Shown: in pieces, positions 32,068-45,300 of the stretch | Position numbering within the stretch: the first letter of the stretch is position 1 | How the letters are laid out: the number at the start of each line of letters is the position of its first letter | Assembly: GCA_963971405.1 (NCBI GenBank) | Contig: OZ020485.1 | Span: 8,060,001 to 8,124,000 of the forward strand | Source of the DNA: Psococerastis gibbosa | Lineage: Eukaryota; Arthropoda; Insecta; Psocodea; Psocidae | DNA: 64,000 nt | Reading direction: 5' to 3' | The notes under the pieces: model-generated | Told to the model about the DNA's origin: nothing | What the model saw: the letters and a program-made list of their open reading frames with translations, nothing else | Database searches by the model: none | Position numbers and translations under genes: made by a program

Positions 32068-32532
32068 TATAGCAACTAATATTGTTCTAACATGTTACTC
32101 CCAAACTACGATACTGTGCTGCGAGCAAACTATGATTCAAATGGTTTCAATGCTTGAAGCTTGAAGAATCTTTATTATAGGCTACTACAAGGCATTTTAA
32201 ATACATGATTTATTAAGTATTAAATATACCTATACTGTAAAAACATCTCGGTTTTCCAATTACGTTACTACTTATTACAGTATTATATAGACATAAATAA
32301 AGTTTTGTGGTGGTTGCGTAATGTTAATTTCGAGATTTCAACGTATTTACAAGTTTTGTAGTGTTGGTGTAGTAGTGGAGCAAACTATTTGACGGATTTT
32401 CATGAAATTCGGTAAGTGAGTTAACAAAAGTTGTTAAAAATCATGTCTCGGGACTATTTTTTATATTTTTTTTAGCTATTTAACTCAACTCGATTCCGCT
32501 GGGAGGGTAAGATACCCTGACCCTGTTGTAGT

Positions 32533-32743
32533 CAATGGCGGATCCACGGGGGGAGGGGGGAGGTGTCAGGGGAGTCATGACCCCCCCCCCCTAAATGAGA
32601 AAATTCATAGTAAATTCATAAGATACCTAGTAAAAGAAGAAAAAAAAATGTGGAAAACTCAACTTTTCAACAACAAAATTACCTTTTAAACTCACAATAA
32701 ACTTGTGCCCCCCCCCCTAAATTTTCGGCTGGATCCGCCCTTG
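32533..32743. mobile_element. Short hAT-type MITE
   Basis: Ends CAATGGCGGATCCA and TGGATCCGCCCTTG, with G- and C-runs inside. Flanking 8-mers GTTGTAGT and GCTATAGT match at 6 of 8. Confidence 0.5.
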
Positions 32744-33329
32744 GCTATAGTTTGGAATACCGTACCTCCAGAAAATATTTGGTAGAAACGCCACTACCTG
32801 AATAATGCGATTACACTAGTAAATGCATATTATACGTATATAACGTCGTTCATATTTAGGTTTCATAATTCTGTAAAGGTATATATGACGTAGACTATTT
32901 AAATTTTTGATCAGTAAGCTGCACGCATGGTTGATTTCAGTGATGAAGACGGAGATAGTTTTAAAACATGAAATACTCCACTGATGTTGAGATAAACATC
33001 TTGGCAATGCAATATACCGACTTTGCTGGCAATTGCCAAAGGCCATTGCAGTCTCCAAAATATCAATCAAACGAACGGTTGTGATATTATGCCCCAATCT
33101 TAATGGTCACATACCTTCTCAAATGATGAGGACTGAGGTTTCTGATGTTTCGCATTGTGCAATACAACATTTTCTAGGTACCAACTACCGTCTCTCATGA
33201 AATTTCTTCGTACCCTTCTCATAAAAACAAGTTGCTAGCCGTCAACAGGCAGGATATCTCTTCCTTCTTTATAAAACAGAATACAAACAACCAGTAACAC
33301 ATGACATAGAAACAAGATCTATAACCGAA

Positions 33330-33497
33330 TCAAGACTGCTCACACCCACCATAACGAACAACTACGGAAGACAGACATTAAAAATACATGATACCTCACA
33401 TTTTCAATGACATACCAAATACAATAAAAGATCTGAAAAAATACAGGGAAATAAAACAACAAGTAAAGTCATGGCTCCATAGTAAAATCGAATAAAT
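33330..33497 (+). pseudogene. Relic of a non-LTR retrotransposon C-terminus
   Basis: LTPTITNNYGRQTLKIHDTS, then after a one-base frameshift HIFNDIPNTIKDLKKYREIK and QQVKSWLHSKIE-stop. The YGRQ...FN-x-(I/L)-P...LK...W(L) pattern is the end of a LINE ORF. Confidence 0.62.
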
Positions 33498-34276
33498 TTT
33501 TAATTTAAATTAAAATAACAGAATACTAGACATGGCCTACAGACGTCTCAAAAAGGTACAAGTACATATAGTGAAGAACTTGCAGACAGACCAATTGGTC
33601 TTGCAAGACTTCAGACATCCTGACAAAAACATTAAGTAAATAGCAAATAAAAAAAATAAAATAAAAAATTAAAATTAAAAAAAAAACAGCATACTTCGAA
33701 CGCATCGTCAACAGCTGCAATCGGCACCTTCAAAGCTTTCCCCCGGAGTCTTAGCAGCAACTCGATGTAAGTAAGGTACTTATAGCTATCAACAAGACGT
33801 TCAGAATTACTCTGACCCAGATTTGTACCCAGGCATAGAACGAGCGTAAAAGAATAGCTTGAAACAGAAAATTATCCAAAACCGTTTAAATACAGACAAT
33901 ACAGTATTGAAACTAGCCCGCTACAGATTTTTTGTCATGTTGGAGTCAATAGAGCCAAAATATGTTCCACCTACGTCCACCAAAAAAATGTATCATTGAA
34001 AATATCGCACCTGATTTTAAAAATATGTTATACCTGTACTAGCGGGCCGCCATTGGCGATTATTTTAAAACCTAATTTGGGATTAAAAATGTAAACAACG
34101 AATAGGTCAATATACTAAACGTTATAGTAGGCCCGCAGAGGCAGATTCCCTGACCCCCGTTTTGGAATAACCTAGTTTGTAAAATCTAAACTTTACTGTT
34201 GTAAAAATGCGTATACCCCCTCTACTTTATTACGCTTTTTTTCTCTCTTGAACCCACTACCCGCTGGTCAAGTGCA

Positions 34277-34529
34277 TATGAGGAGCTTGGTTACAAACGT
34301 GGCCAACTCCATTTTTTCACAAAATGGGGTTTTGATCCGACCTTGCAGAAAATTTTAATGTCCACCTGCACGTTGTAAAATAAAGTGACAAAAGCAGCCA
34401 GATTGCGCACAGAAGTGATGAGAAGTCTGGGGTTAGCTATAGACTTAATGCAATTTTCAACAGAAAATCCACTCTCCTGAAAAATTCTACAACTTGGAGT
34501 TGGCCATGTATGTAAACAGCCTCCTCATA
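34277..34529. mobile_element. MITE of about 255 bp, copy 2
   Basis: Same element as 10541-10795 with about one base in ten changed. Here both termini are better kept: TATGAGGAG and CTCCTCATA. Confidence 0.65.
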
Positions 34530-35903
34530 TATTATAAGTATCAGCTACAGTAAACTATAGCCCAAGGGAGACCACTAGGCAGTTAAAAATGAAGTATTTA
34601 CTTGAGGGGGGGTGGCAATGGTTAGGTAGCACAGGTAACCACAGAGCATAAATACGCCTCTGGTTTCATCGACTTCTTTTCCATACTTAAAAATCTCAAA
34701 TTTCAGCAATTTTAGGTTAATATAGGATCGGAGAAATCATCATTATGTATATACAAAGAGGCTGATTCAGAGGGTGATTTACACATGAATGAAAACTTAT
34801 AAATCGATGTCGTCAGCGTCGTATAGTAATCGAGCGGCATATAGAACAACTCATTGCTGACGATGGGAGGGGGGGGGGGATTATTCAAGTTAATGAACCG
34901 TGAAACATTAGATTTACATGTATAGCCTCAATTCTGTGTAAAGCTCGTTCGTATTCATTAGATCACGCACGGTAAATTTCACCTACATTTATGGGAAATT
35001 CGGAAATTTCTGTTCGAATTTCATTTAAGTAGCATTGGAAATTAAATTGCTCATCCATGTTTTGAAGATTTTATCATAGGCTTGCAGTTTTCTCGCTAGC
35101 ACGGTATGTATCGTTATCCCTCTATACCTACTTATAGTTTAAATATGGTGTTAGTTAATTATTTAGTGTTTAGTTAATTAATTAGAGTCAGTGGTACCGG
35201 TACTATACAAGATCACCCAGTATATCGTAAATCACCAGATATCCCCCTCACTGAAGTACCTATTCGCAAATGAAAAACCATTTCAAATCATGGCAGTGAT
35301 TTCTAAATATATCGCTAACAAATAATGTTCAAGTCTTTAATGAATTAATTCCTCATTATGATATAAAATATATGAAAATGGCCGGATGAAAAATTCATAA
35401 AATATACAATCAAAATAAAACCATTAATTATTGTGCTTTTATAATACTAATAATAATAATTCACGTGCAAAAAATTTAAATTTAGAGCTAATTTTTCTAC
35501 TGACCATTTTTTTTATCTTTGTGGCTGTCTGTGTAAGAGCGAGGTACTAACTAATTTCTTTAAAAAAGACTAGGTCCTCCTTTGTTTACTTAATGTTTTT
35601 AGTTTTGAAATCTCTGACTTTGTAAGAGTTGAAGAGTTCAGTCGAATTAGATTTGCAGCATAAAATCTTGTAGTTTTTTTTGTTGTAGCTGAAGCCTGAA
35701 ACACCGGACCCCATCAAAATTGAAAAAAAGGTTTAAAGAAGTTTAACGGTGTTTCTCACGGCTATTTTATGATTAAGTATGGTATGTAAATGGTCTGAAT
35801 GTTTAATTTTTCAATCTTCTCCCTTTTTTCAGTTAAATTCATTCATAAAAAAGGCACAAAATTCGCCCAAATGGAAAAGAACCGGTCCGAGTTTACTCGA
35901 ACA

Positions 35904-36744
35904 TGCTTTCCAATTTATCAATTAGTACTTAGAGAAAATTAGTAATTTCGTAATAATAATTTTCCTGGCTAAATTTTCAATATCGGGGGGGGGGGGGGGG
36001 GGTTGTTTACCTGACGTCACTGGAGGTGAGGCGAATTCTAGATAGGTTAGACCAACACATTACCATTCAGTAATAATTGCAGGGCACGCAATGCATTTGA
36101 GTGTGAATTTTCTATCATTTTTAAAAAAAAAAAATTTCACCAGAACCAAAATGTTTTTTGCGAAAGCAACCTGTCCGGCTTCGTTACTTAATTTAACACC
36201 TAAAACATGACTGAAGGTAGAAATCAGCGATCGAAAGGTTTAGCAGATAAATTATTTTTTAGTCATTTTTCATGAAAATTGAGTTATTTTAATTTTTTTT
36301 ACCCCCAAAAACAAGGGGCAAGCGACTCCCCGCATGTTGTCAACATTAATAACGACTATAGTATATGTGAATTTAAAAGAAATCGTTGGAGCCGTTTTTG
36401 AGAAATAAATTTTTTAGACGATTTTTTAGAATAAAACCCCCCCAAATTGAGTTAGCCCAAATTAAAAAAAATGGTCCCGAAGTATGATTTTTGTGAACCT
36501 AAAAATCAAAATCGACTGAGGAGTTTGTCTGGAAATCGAAGAACAGACAGACAGACAGACAGACAGACACACAGACATACAGACAGACATACAGACATAC
36601 AGACAGAGCGACAGACAGACATTTTGTTAAAATCACTTTTTTGGGTTCCTGGTACCTCAAAACGTGTAAATCCGTTGAAATCTCGGAATCGAAAATTTCG
36701 ACCATCACAAAGCTTTTCCTATACTACGTATAAATTGGAAAGCA
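35904..36744 (+). mobile_element. GACA-microsatellite element, copy 2
   Basis: Same layout as the 54.2-kb copy, with (CAGA)n at about 36541-36620. Flanked on the left by the shared ACCGGTCCGAGTTTACTCGA. No ORF of a transposase is visible. Confidence 0.65.
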
Positions 36745-37033
36745 ATAAAGATTCTTTTCATTTCTCACTTGAAAATTGATAATTGGTCTATTTTAATGGA
36801 CGGAAACGAATTTATTTTGCGTTCCTAGCTACATCGCACGTTAGCTGATGTACTTGTACTGTAGGTTTGGTGTCAATGTCAGTTGGGTAGTAGGTTTAGA
36901 GCTGTGAATTATGTTAATTCCGTGAGAGAGCCGACCTTCGTCGTTGGTATGATAATAGAAGTCAGTCGAGGACTTGGTCCCATCCAAGAACGCGATGTGG
37001 CCGTGGAACTGGATGTGACATCCGCTCTTCAGG

Positions 37034-37301
37034 CAGTTGCGGATCTAGAAGATCTAGAGGGGGTTAAGATTAAATAAGATTTTTTTTTTAATAGGGCTAA
37101 AATATTGGGGTTTTACGCATTTTCAGAGCAATAAGGGTTGTATATTATAAGGAACTAATACAATTGAGAACAAGGGGGGCCCGAGGGGGAAAATTTGTGA
37201 AAAATAAGACTGAAATAGTGGGGTTTTACGCATATTGAGGAACCTAATGGGGGGCTATAGCCCCCCCTCCCCCCCCCCCCCCCCCCGTAGATTCGCGCCT
37301 G
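37034..37301. mobile_element. hAT-type MITE with near-perfect 8-bp duplication
   Basis: Flanks TCTTCAGG and TCTTCAGC match at 7 of 8. Ends CAGTTGCGGATCTA and TAGATTCGCGCCTG. C-run of about 25 near 37261-37286. Confidence 0.65.
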
Positions 37302-37838
37302 TCTTCAGCCACATGCCTATCAGTATCGTTCACAGTAGAGTAATACAAGTATATATAAGAGAGATTGAACTTTTTTGCGCCCTAATTTTTTTTCAAATCC
37401 TGTACCCACCTGATGCCGCGTCTCTTATGACCAGCCATTGACAAAACGTTCACTGTAGCCTTCTATGTAAGAGCGATGGGACATTCGCGTGTGCCAAAAA
37501 TATGTTTTCAATCTTGGACCTACATGATACCACGTCTCCCCTCAGACCACCCATTGACATAACGTACAAAGTGGTCTTAGGTCAAAAAAAATATTATGTT
37601 CCATCCATTGAGGGGCGTCATTTGGTGTCCCAGGGGAGTCCTATGCCCCCAGCTGCGATTGGATGATAATACAACAATGACCCTGACTAATGAGGAAATT
37701 GTTACAGCATTGATAAAAAATGTGCCTAATCGACATCTTCCCACCCCCTGAAAAATAATGAAGTGACGCCCCTTCATCTCTTCCACAAAAAACTCTACTA
37801 GATGTAACGTCTTCCCCGCTCTGGTGTTGTCTTCCTGT

Positions 37839-38026
37839 CGGGGCTCGTGGTGCAGCGCTTATGACGACGCCCCGATTAGTATATCGTGGGTTCGAATCCC
37901 GCCAAGTCCAGTTTTCCTATGTTCTCTAATTCTGGTTATAACGAGGAGGTTAAATTTCTTCAATTAAAGTTAATTTAATGTCAGTGTTATATACTCGTAT
38001 ACCATATAATACTACAATATAATGTA
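37839..38026 (+). repeat. tRNA-derived SINE family B, complete copy
   Basis: tRNA-like head with B box GGTTCGAATCC at 37889-37899, then TCTAATTCTGGTTATAACGA, a body with GTTAATTTAATGTCAGTGTT, and an AT-rich end (ATACTACAATATAATG). A decayed copy starts near 56160 (GATCGTGGGTTCGAATC). Confidence 0.68.
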
Positions 38027-38661
38027 TAAATGTGTTTAGCATTTCTAATTATAAGCAAACCTGCTGTCAGTCTGGTGGTGAGTCTGTTTCTTAACTTGAG
38101 GCACCCTAAGGGCAGACTCCTTCACCTCAGGGAGAAGGGGAGTTGGCTGACAGGGTGGACCTCCTGATTGTAGTGGATTCCAAACCTTTGTCATAGGTAA
38201 ATATTAGGCCTTCTAACATGGAAGAAATTATAATATAGACATAGCGCTATTATAATACAGGCATAACACTCGTCCTATTCACCTTAAAACTGGTGGCAAG
38301 GTCTACAGCCGTGGAACCTGCTTGACTGCAGGTAAGTACTATATAGTGGTGAGACATCTTCCCATAAGCGAGTGACGCAACTCTGTTACTCACCTCTGAC
38401 TCATCCTTGTGAAAATTTTCAGACAATAAAAATTATCACTAATAATGGCGAAGCTTTCATGGAAAACAAAATAAACGTCCGCTTTCAAAGTACACTGTTA
38501 ATCATCAATGTTAACGGCATAATCTGGTCCGTAGAAGACTGATACATATAGAATCATTAAAGAGGGAGGGTTTCGGACAAGCTTTAAACCTTGGGTGTTT
38601 ATAGCACTAAATTTTTAGACGAAAAGTAGCACCTTCCCAACTACTCCCTATTACACACTCG

Positions 38662-39839
38662 CAGCTGCGGACTTAGGGTTTGCGCGGACACAAGCAAAAG
38701 AAATTTTGCGGACATTTATGCTAAAGTCCCATTGTCAACCTGTAGCCAGGGTTTTTTTGGGGGGTGGCTATGGTGACTATGATCCTACCATATATGGTGT
38801 AATTTTTTTCTTGAAAATTCAATTGTATCTAGTGTATTCTTTAGAGGTTATGGTGTTACTCATATATATAAGATAGCATAGGCACATCAAACGTCAATTT
38901 ATTGGCGGATTTAGCTTCGGTGGGAACACATGCTTATAATTAATATTTATTTTGCGGATATGGGGACTAAATCGTAATGTTACCATAAAGCTGGTCATTC
39001 ACGAGGGCTCCAAACGGACTCGCGCCAAGCCAAATGGCGCGTCCTGTTCCATTTGGCGTTAGCGCTATTTAGGGGGGTCATCACGACTACGCTGAACCAG
39101 TCACTCCAAATCTTTCAAATTGTACAGTGTAAAAGTACCTCTTCCATATCGTCACACAGTACAATTTGAAAGATTTGGAGCGACTAGTTCAGCGTAGTCG
39201 TGATGACCCCCTCTAAATGGCGCTAACGCCAAATGGAACAGGACGCGCAATTTGGCTTGGCGCGAGTCCGTTTGGAGCCCTCGTGAATGTCCGGCTTTAC
39301 AACGGTTAAGATTGTATAGAAATAATGTTGCTTTTAACCCGAAGAAAGGGGCTCGGGGGTTTCCCAAAATTTGGACATATAAGTGCAAAATAGGGGGGTT
39401 AACGAATTTTTAACAGCATTAAAGTATAGGTTTTACAAACCATACAAAGGAACGCTTATTCATAAAAATAATATTGCATTTCACCCAAAGAGGGGGCCCC
39501 GGGGAAAATTAAAATAAAAAATAGGCCCGAAATAGTGGGGTTTTAGGATTTTAACAAGAAATATTAACATCTAACATTTAATGTACCTAACTGCGAATCC
39601 CCCAATTATTTACATTTTTAAACTATACATTGGAAACTAAATAATGTGTGGCAGGTACTTCCGGTGACTAATTATTTTTATTTAAAAAATGGGGAGGAAA
39701 TATTTTACACTAAATATACGATTTTCTTTAAATAAGCTTACATGTTTTAGAAAATCTTTACAAAAATATACCTCAAGCATCCGCGCGCGCCCGGACACCA
39801 TGCGCGCCCGGACACAAGCATGTGGTTAATCCGCCACTG
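38662..39839. mobile_element. 1178-bp hAT-like element with perfect 8-bp duplication
   Basis: CACACTCG at 38654-38661 and 39840-39847. Ends CAGCTGCGGACTTA and TAATCCGCCACTG. A different foldback element sits inside (38990-39300), and 38740-38975 matches 4510-4780 in reverse. No transposase ORF. Confidence 0.75.
38990..39300. mobile_element. Foldback element with arms of about 140 bp
   Basis: Left arm from TAAAGCTGGTCATTCACGAG; right arm ends CTCGTGAATGTCCGGCTTTA. The arms differ at only a few positions over about 140 bp and are separated by a loop of about 20-30 bases. Nested in the 38662 element. Confidence 0.75.
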
Positions 39840-40751
39840 CACACTCGATTATAGTTCTAATATTCTATCAAATACACAATATGGGTCCAAGAAAAATTCG
39901 AAAGTGTAAAACCGAAATTCTGATTTAAAGCGTAGGCCTATACTTCAACATAAACATTCCAAATATTTCTTCGATTGAATAGTGTTAAATAGATATTAGA
40001 GGGTGTAATCAGGGTATTTTTCGTGACACACGATAGACCCAATATAGTACAGTATTTACACAAAAATTTAATTATAAAACATAAACAACATTGTTGTTTT
40101 ATTTATTTTTATAGCTTTATTTATTATTTTGGTATATTTTAGCAGGTCAAGGAATAATTGGGGCAATGATGAATCTAAAAAATCATAGATCATTGAAATT
40201 GTTCCTCATTGGCAGATTAAGGAAGTGGGGTGGACCAATCCAAAATTGTTGACGAAGCATTCAGCTATATGTAATCTAAATTCCATTTGCCATGCCAAGA
40301 CAGCATGAAAAGAAAAATTAGTCAACCTACTGTATTTATTGGGCAAACTTCCGAAACCAAATTGTTTTAACATGTTACGCAGAAAATGCAATACTAATTG
40401 TACCATGAGTATGACACAGGCTGCAAGTAGCCTATTGGCGTTTGGCATGCAAATTGCGTTGTGTATTCTTATGAAGCAAGACATTTAAGCGCACCCAACA
40501 TTTATTTGTCTTACGTCGCTTACTGTTCTGGAAAATTCAATAGTGATCACGAAACAATTCTCGCATAATGACAACACACGGGGAGAAGACTCGAATGTCG
40601 TCTTGAGCAACGACAACGTTTGTCCGGACAATAGTCCAACATGGGAACGACGTGAGGCCGCCTGGCACAATGGCCAGCCTTCCCGCGCCCCGTCCTAAGG
40701 TCAAACTCTCATGTCGTCCGTAAGTTGACCTTTCTAACCATTTCTATATCA

Positions 40752-41092
40752 TCCATCGGGTAGCCCAATTCAATGAGCAACCCACTGTGGGCTGAGTAAG
40801 TGGGCCTAAAAGTCAAAGAACTACCTGCCGCCAGCATTTACACACACAGGTTTCATTTGGGGGGGGGGGGGTAGAAAATTTGGGCCCTGATCCTTTTCAC
40901 CGATTCACTTACATCGGCTAGCCGAATTCAATGAGCAACCCACAGTGGGCTGAATAAGTGGGCTGAATAAGTGGGTGTAAAAGCCAAAGAAGTACTACCC
41001 GCCGCCAGCATTTACTTACACAGGTTTTATTTGGGGAGGAGGGGGGGGGGAGAAAATGTGTGCCCTGATCCCATTCAACCGATTCACATACA
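40752..41092. repeat. Tandem duplication, two units of about 160-180 bp
   Basis: Both units begin near ATTCAATGAGCAACCCAC and end near ACCGATTCAC, with GCCGCCAGCATTTAC and a G-run in each. Unit 2 has an extra internal GGGCTGAATAAGT duplicate. Confidence 0.8.
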
Positions 41093-41459
41093 CGATATCA
41101 ATGACTTGAACTATTCTAGAGCTTTTATTCTTTATTTGGTGGCATAACGTATCATAACGCCAAACGTTCGTAATCAAAAATATATGATGAGTTTAAGGTT
41201 TCAGAAGGCCTCCAATTAAAAGTTGCAGTTGAACAGGTTGTTGACCTTTCGCCCCCCCCTCCTCCTCCCAAAGACTAATAGTACCTAGATAGTTTTTTGT
41301 ATGTAGCTCTGAATTAGCAAGAACCGATATTATTCGATCGGTTGACAATATCAGTACTTACAGTATATCACACTGACCTGCAAGTGTGTTTATAGTCTAG
41401 TTAATGTATAAATAAAGAAGTTTTTATTTTAATATAGTGTACGTATATATTTTATACTG

Positions 41460-41848
41460 TTGTTGTTGTTTGTTGTTTCCAACGCCTTCTTTTAGCATTT
41501 CTGCTTTAAGCAACCTTGTCAGCCTGGCGGGGGAGTGAGTCTGTTTGTTAACTTGAGGCGCCCTAAGGGCAGACTCTTTCACCTCGGGGGAAAGGGGAGT
41601 TAACTGACAGGGTGGACCTCCTGATTATAGTGGATTCCGAACCACTTGGGCAACATGGTAAAGCCACACTATTAAATCGGAGGTGACCAGGACTCGACAC
41701 GCACGTAGACTCTCTGGTTTAGTCTCAGCGCCGCGATATCATGTCCCACCATGTTCCCCTGCCAACGCTGTGCACACTACCTAGTTTGCCGCAGTTTGAA
41801 ACATGCTCTGCTCTTATGGAATCAACATGGTACGGCCGTTGGCATATA
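41460..41848 (+). repeat. Dispersed repeat family (about 390 bp), forward copy
   Basis: Contains CAGCCTGGCGGGGGAGTGAG, AGGTGACCAGGACTCGAC and GTTTGAAACATGCTCTGCTC. The reverse copy is at 44938-45300; a partial forward copy is at about 38050-38190. No ORF or tRNA boxes recognised. Confidence 0.65.
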
Positions 41849-44800
41849 TTTTATACTGTATTCATCGATAACAGTTTTATAATACGAGTAATATTCAGTT
41901 AATTTGCATGTGTTCCATCAGTGAATGTGGGAAATAGAGGAGCAGCCTGGATTAATAATGTTATCAGCGGTGTAGTGTTGTTTGCCGCGGTTATATAGTA
42001 GAATACAATTGAGTCAACATTAGTTAAAGCTGTGTGCTTCTCAACTCGTTTATATGGCAGTCTACATGTGTGTGTTAGAGTATGCTTACTGCCAGATCTA
42101 CGGATCCACTTTTACAGCGAATGCAGCTACCAGAAAAATGGAGGTATTTTTAATTTTACCTATAAGCAGAAGATTACAATGAAATGCAGTGAAAAGTACA
42201 ATATTTACAAAACTTCAAATGTTGTCTGGTTAAACATAAAAATAATGTATTCGTGGTTTTTCAATGGCCTTGCCTTTCATTTATTATTATTATTATTATT
42301 TTCTAAGCTGCGGGATCCTTGCATATATTTGCACCGACAGGTGGGGGCTTCTTACTCGTATGTTAGGTGGTGGTGAAGGTTTGGTTAGTGGTTTTTAGAA
42401 GTGCGCTGGGCAACGAGGTTGCCCAGGGACTGTCTGAGATAGCATATTGTGGTTAGTGTTTGAGAGAGTGGGTCAGGTAATTAATGTCTTAATGAAAGTT
42501 ACAGTTGTGTATGAAGGTTAATATCTTTAAAAAAATTAATTGGGGAGTTGACGACAGCCGAGAAGAAGATGGAGTAAAATGTAGGTCTTGCCTGAATGGA
42601 TTTTTTTTTTAAAAGTTAACCTTCACAATTTAATGAATGTAGGCCTATTCGGTAAACCTCTTCAATCGCCTGACTAAGTAACCTAATAGGTACTTGTGTC
42701 GAGTTAAGACACGTCTCCGATCGCAAGGTGTGTAGAGAGTACAAGCACGCTACCACCTTACCACTGCAGTCTCCAAACTCAGAAGTATGCGTTCAATTGT
42801 TGTGAGATTGGTGTTACAATGACCACATTGAGGAGCTGATTCGCCGCACATCAGATGGTCATGGCCTTTCAGAATGTGTTGTTTAATTTATACAGTATAA
42901 TAGTAAATGTTCTGAAGTCGTGAAGTACAATTTTTCATGCAAGACGCATAGTAATTATTATTGCATTGTATTATTGTTAAAGTATAAGCTATCTTATCTG
43001 GCATATTTTATATTTGCCACAACTGTCAAGTAGCCTAGTAGACATTTCAAACCTTGGAGTTTGGAGTGAACTTTCCGGCAGATTTCCGATATTTACCAAA
43101 TTACCCCATAAAAAAGTTGTAGCCTATAGCGCAAATGTTACAATTTACCAAGAACCGAACGCCTACTGTACTTTCTAAGTACCAATTATTCATTACAATG
43201 GATCTGGGAGAAGTTAATATATATCTGCTGGTATTCAATAATGAAAACAATTTTACATGATTTATTATTGATTGATTTAACATATAGTGTACTGAACGCC
43301 TAATTACCGGTAATAGCATTAATTGGTGTCATTAATGAAATGGTCCAATCCACATCCTACAGTCTTATTCCATCAAGGTTATCTGTCATTGATGGATAAA
43401 GCGTTACGACAAAAAAATTCAAATGGTTAGCCTTTTACTGCATTAATTCCATGAGATTACCTATAGCTGGGTTAATTGTAAGAGTGGGCCGAAAGGCCCA
43501 AAATTCGCCCACATGGAAAATAAATAAAATTTTCTTTCTTTCTTTCTTTTTATAGCAAAATACAAATGTTTATGGATAATATTCCTTTAGTTTGTTACCG
43601 TAGATTGCCTATTAGTTTTTTTGTGTTATAAAAACATTTAACCTGAAGGATCCAGGGGAAGAAGGCGTTAAATCACAATGAAATAGATTTTAACATGGAA
43701 GAAAGTGATTTACCTCACCTTCAAAGGCTTTCACATATATTTGAAGGGTCCAGTGTAAAGACTGAAGAAGGCATTAAGTCACAATGAAATCGATTTTAAC
43801 ATGGAACATAGGGTTTCACATGTATTTGAAGGGCCCACTTAGGTCCTTACCCAAGGGAGCTTCCTTTCAAGGGGGCCAAGAACTCCCCAAAATAATGAAT
43901 TTTTTTATAGTTGCAGAGAAATACAAAATATAGGTACATAGACATAGAAACTACTCACTAGGCTAGTAATCTTTATTAATGCTGACAATTAATTTTACGT
44001 CTCTGCCCCTGTGGTAGAAGACAGTGGAAGCACGCATCCTGAAAAAACTGTGTACATAACACCTTCTTCCATAATTGAGATATTTTTTATGTAACTCTAA
44101 TTGTCCTAATTCCCACCTTCAAACGGATCCTCAACGTATATATCCAATATATATGTATGTATATATCCAATATATCCAACATGAAGATTGACGGTTTTTT
44201 TTTTTTTTTTTTTTGGCTTTGAAAACATTCAGCCATGAATGAAAGATTGAAGGTTAACCTACTACTAAAAATATACATTTCTCTGATTTATGATTGTATT
44301 CTGATAACGTACTTTTTGAAGTGTTGCTAAACCATTACATACTATTAGAAGAATATGTTATTGTTTTTCCATTTATACAATATTATAAAGAAAACCTTGC
44401 TAATTTTCTGGTTTCTGATTTACGGGGTTTGAGGTCCCAAAAAGGTGTTTTTTTTTAGATTTCAGTGCAAACTACTAATTTAAAAAATATATTTTTTCTC
44501 TTCAGAGATTTTCAATCGATGCTCTTTAGCTTCAGTACGTACGTTTTAGGTGTTTAACAGAGTAGTAACAAGACTGAATCGGTTGCTTACCCAGGCAAAG
44601 TTTTGGTTTGGAATAAAAATATGGATAATCCCTGTCCCAATACATTGCATGCCTAACCATTACTATTTCTGTGTGAAGTATGATGATATTGGTCTACCCT
44701 ATATATAGTAAAATATGCAATCAAGCATACCATATATCAATTCTGTACTTTGGGACAGGGAAAATCGAGACAACTGAAATTGAACCTTAATACAATTATT

Positions 44801-44937
44801 TACCACGGAACCAATAATTTTGTCTATTTCGGTCCCTATATACAGTATGAACTTATTTAAAAGAAGGAAATCATGTACGGGTTCGCTCGTTCCGGTTCTT
44901 GTACAATACAATGTCGATTAATATTTAAGTTTATTCA

Positions 44938-45300
44938 AAATGCCAACGGCCTTACCATGTTGATTCCATTAGAGCAGAGCATGTTTCAAACTGCGGCAAC
45001 TTGTTAGTGTGCACAGCGTTGGCAGGGGAACCTGGTGGGATATGATAACTCGCTCAGGCAGTATAAGTCGAGTCCTGGTCACCTCCGATTTAATCGTGCG
45101 ACTTTACCATGTTCCCCAAGTGGTTCGGAATCCACTATAATCAGGAGGTCCACCATGTTAGTCAACTCCCCTTTCCCCGAGGTGAAAGAGTCTGCCCTTA
45201 GGGTGCCTCAAGTTAACAAACAGACTCACTCCCCCCGCCAGGCTGACAGGGTTGCTTAAAAGCAGAAATACTGAAAGCAGGCGTTAGAAACAGCAACAAC
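44938..45300 (-). repeat. Dispersed repeat family (about 390 bp), reverse copy
   Basis: Reverse complement of 41460-41848 along most of its length, including GAGCAGAGCATGTTTCAAAC and CTCACTCCCCCCGCCAGGCT. Confidence 0.65.

Noticed and set aside
36471-36779. ORFs with [17 protein letters not shown] and antisense SVCLSVCLY runs
   Set aside because: Frame translation of the (CAGA)n microsatellite in the mobile element; same for 12194-12517 and 54695-54993.
36883-37077. 64-residue ORF with an ordinary-looking composition
   Set aside because: No family pattern, no splice context, and its end overlaps the start of a hAT-type MITE.
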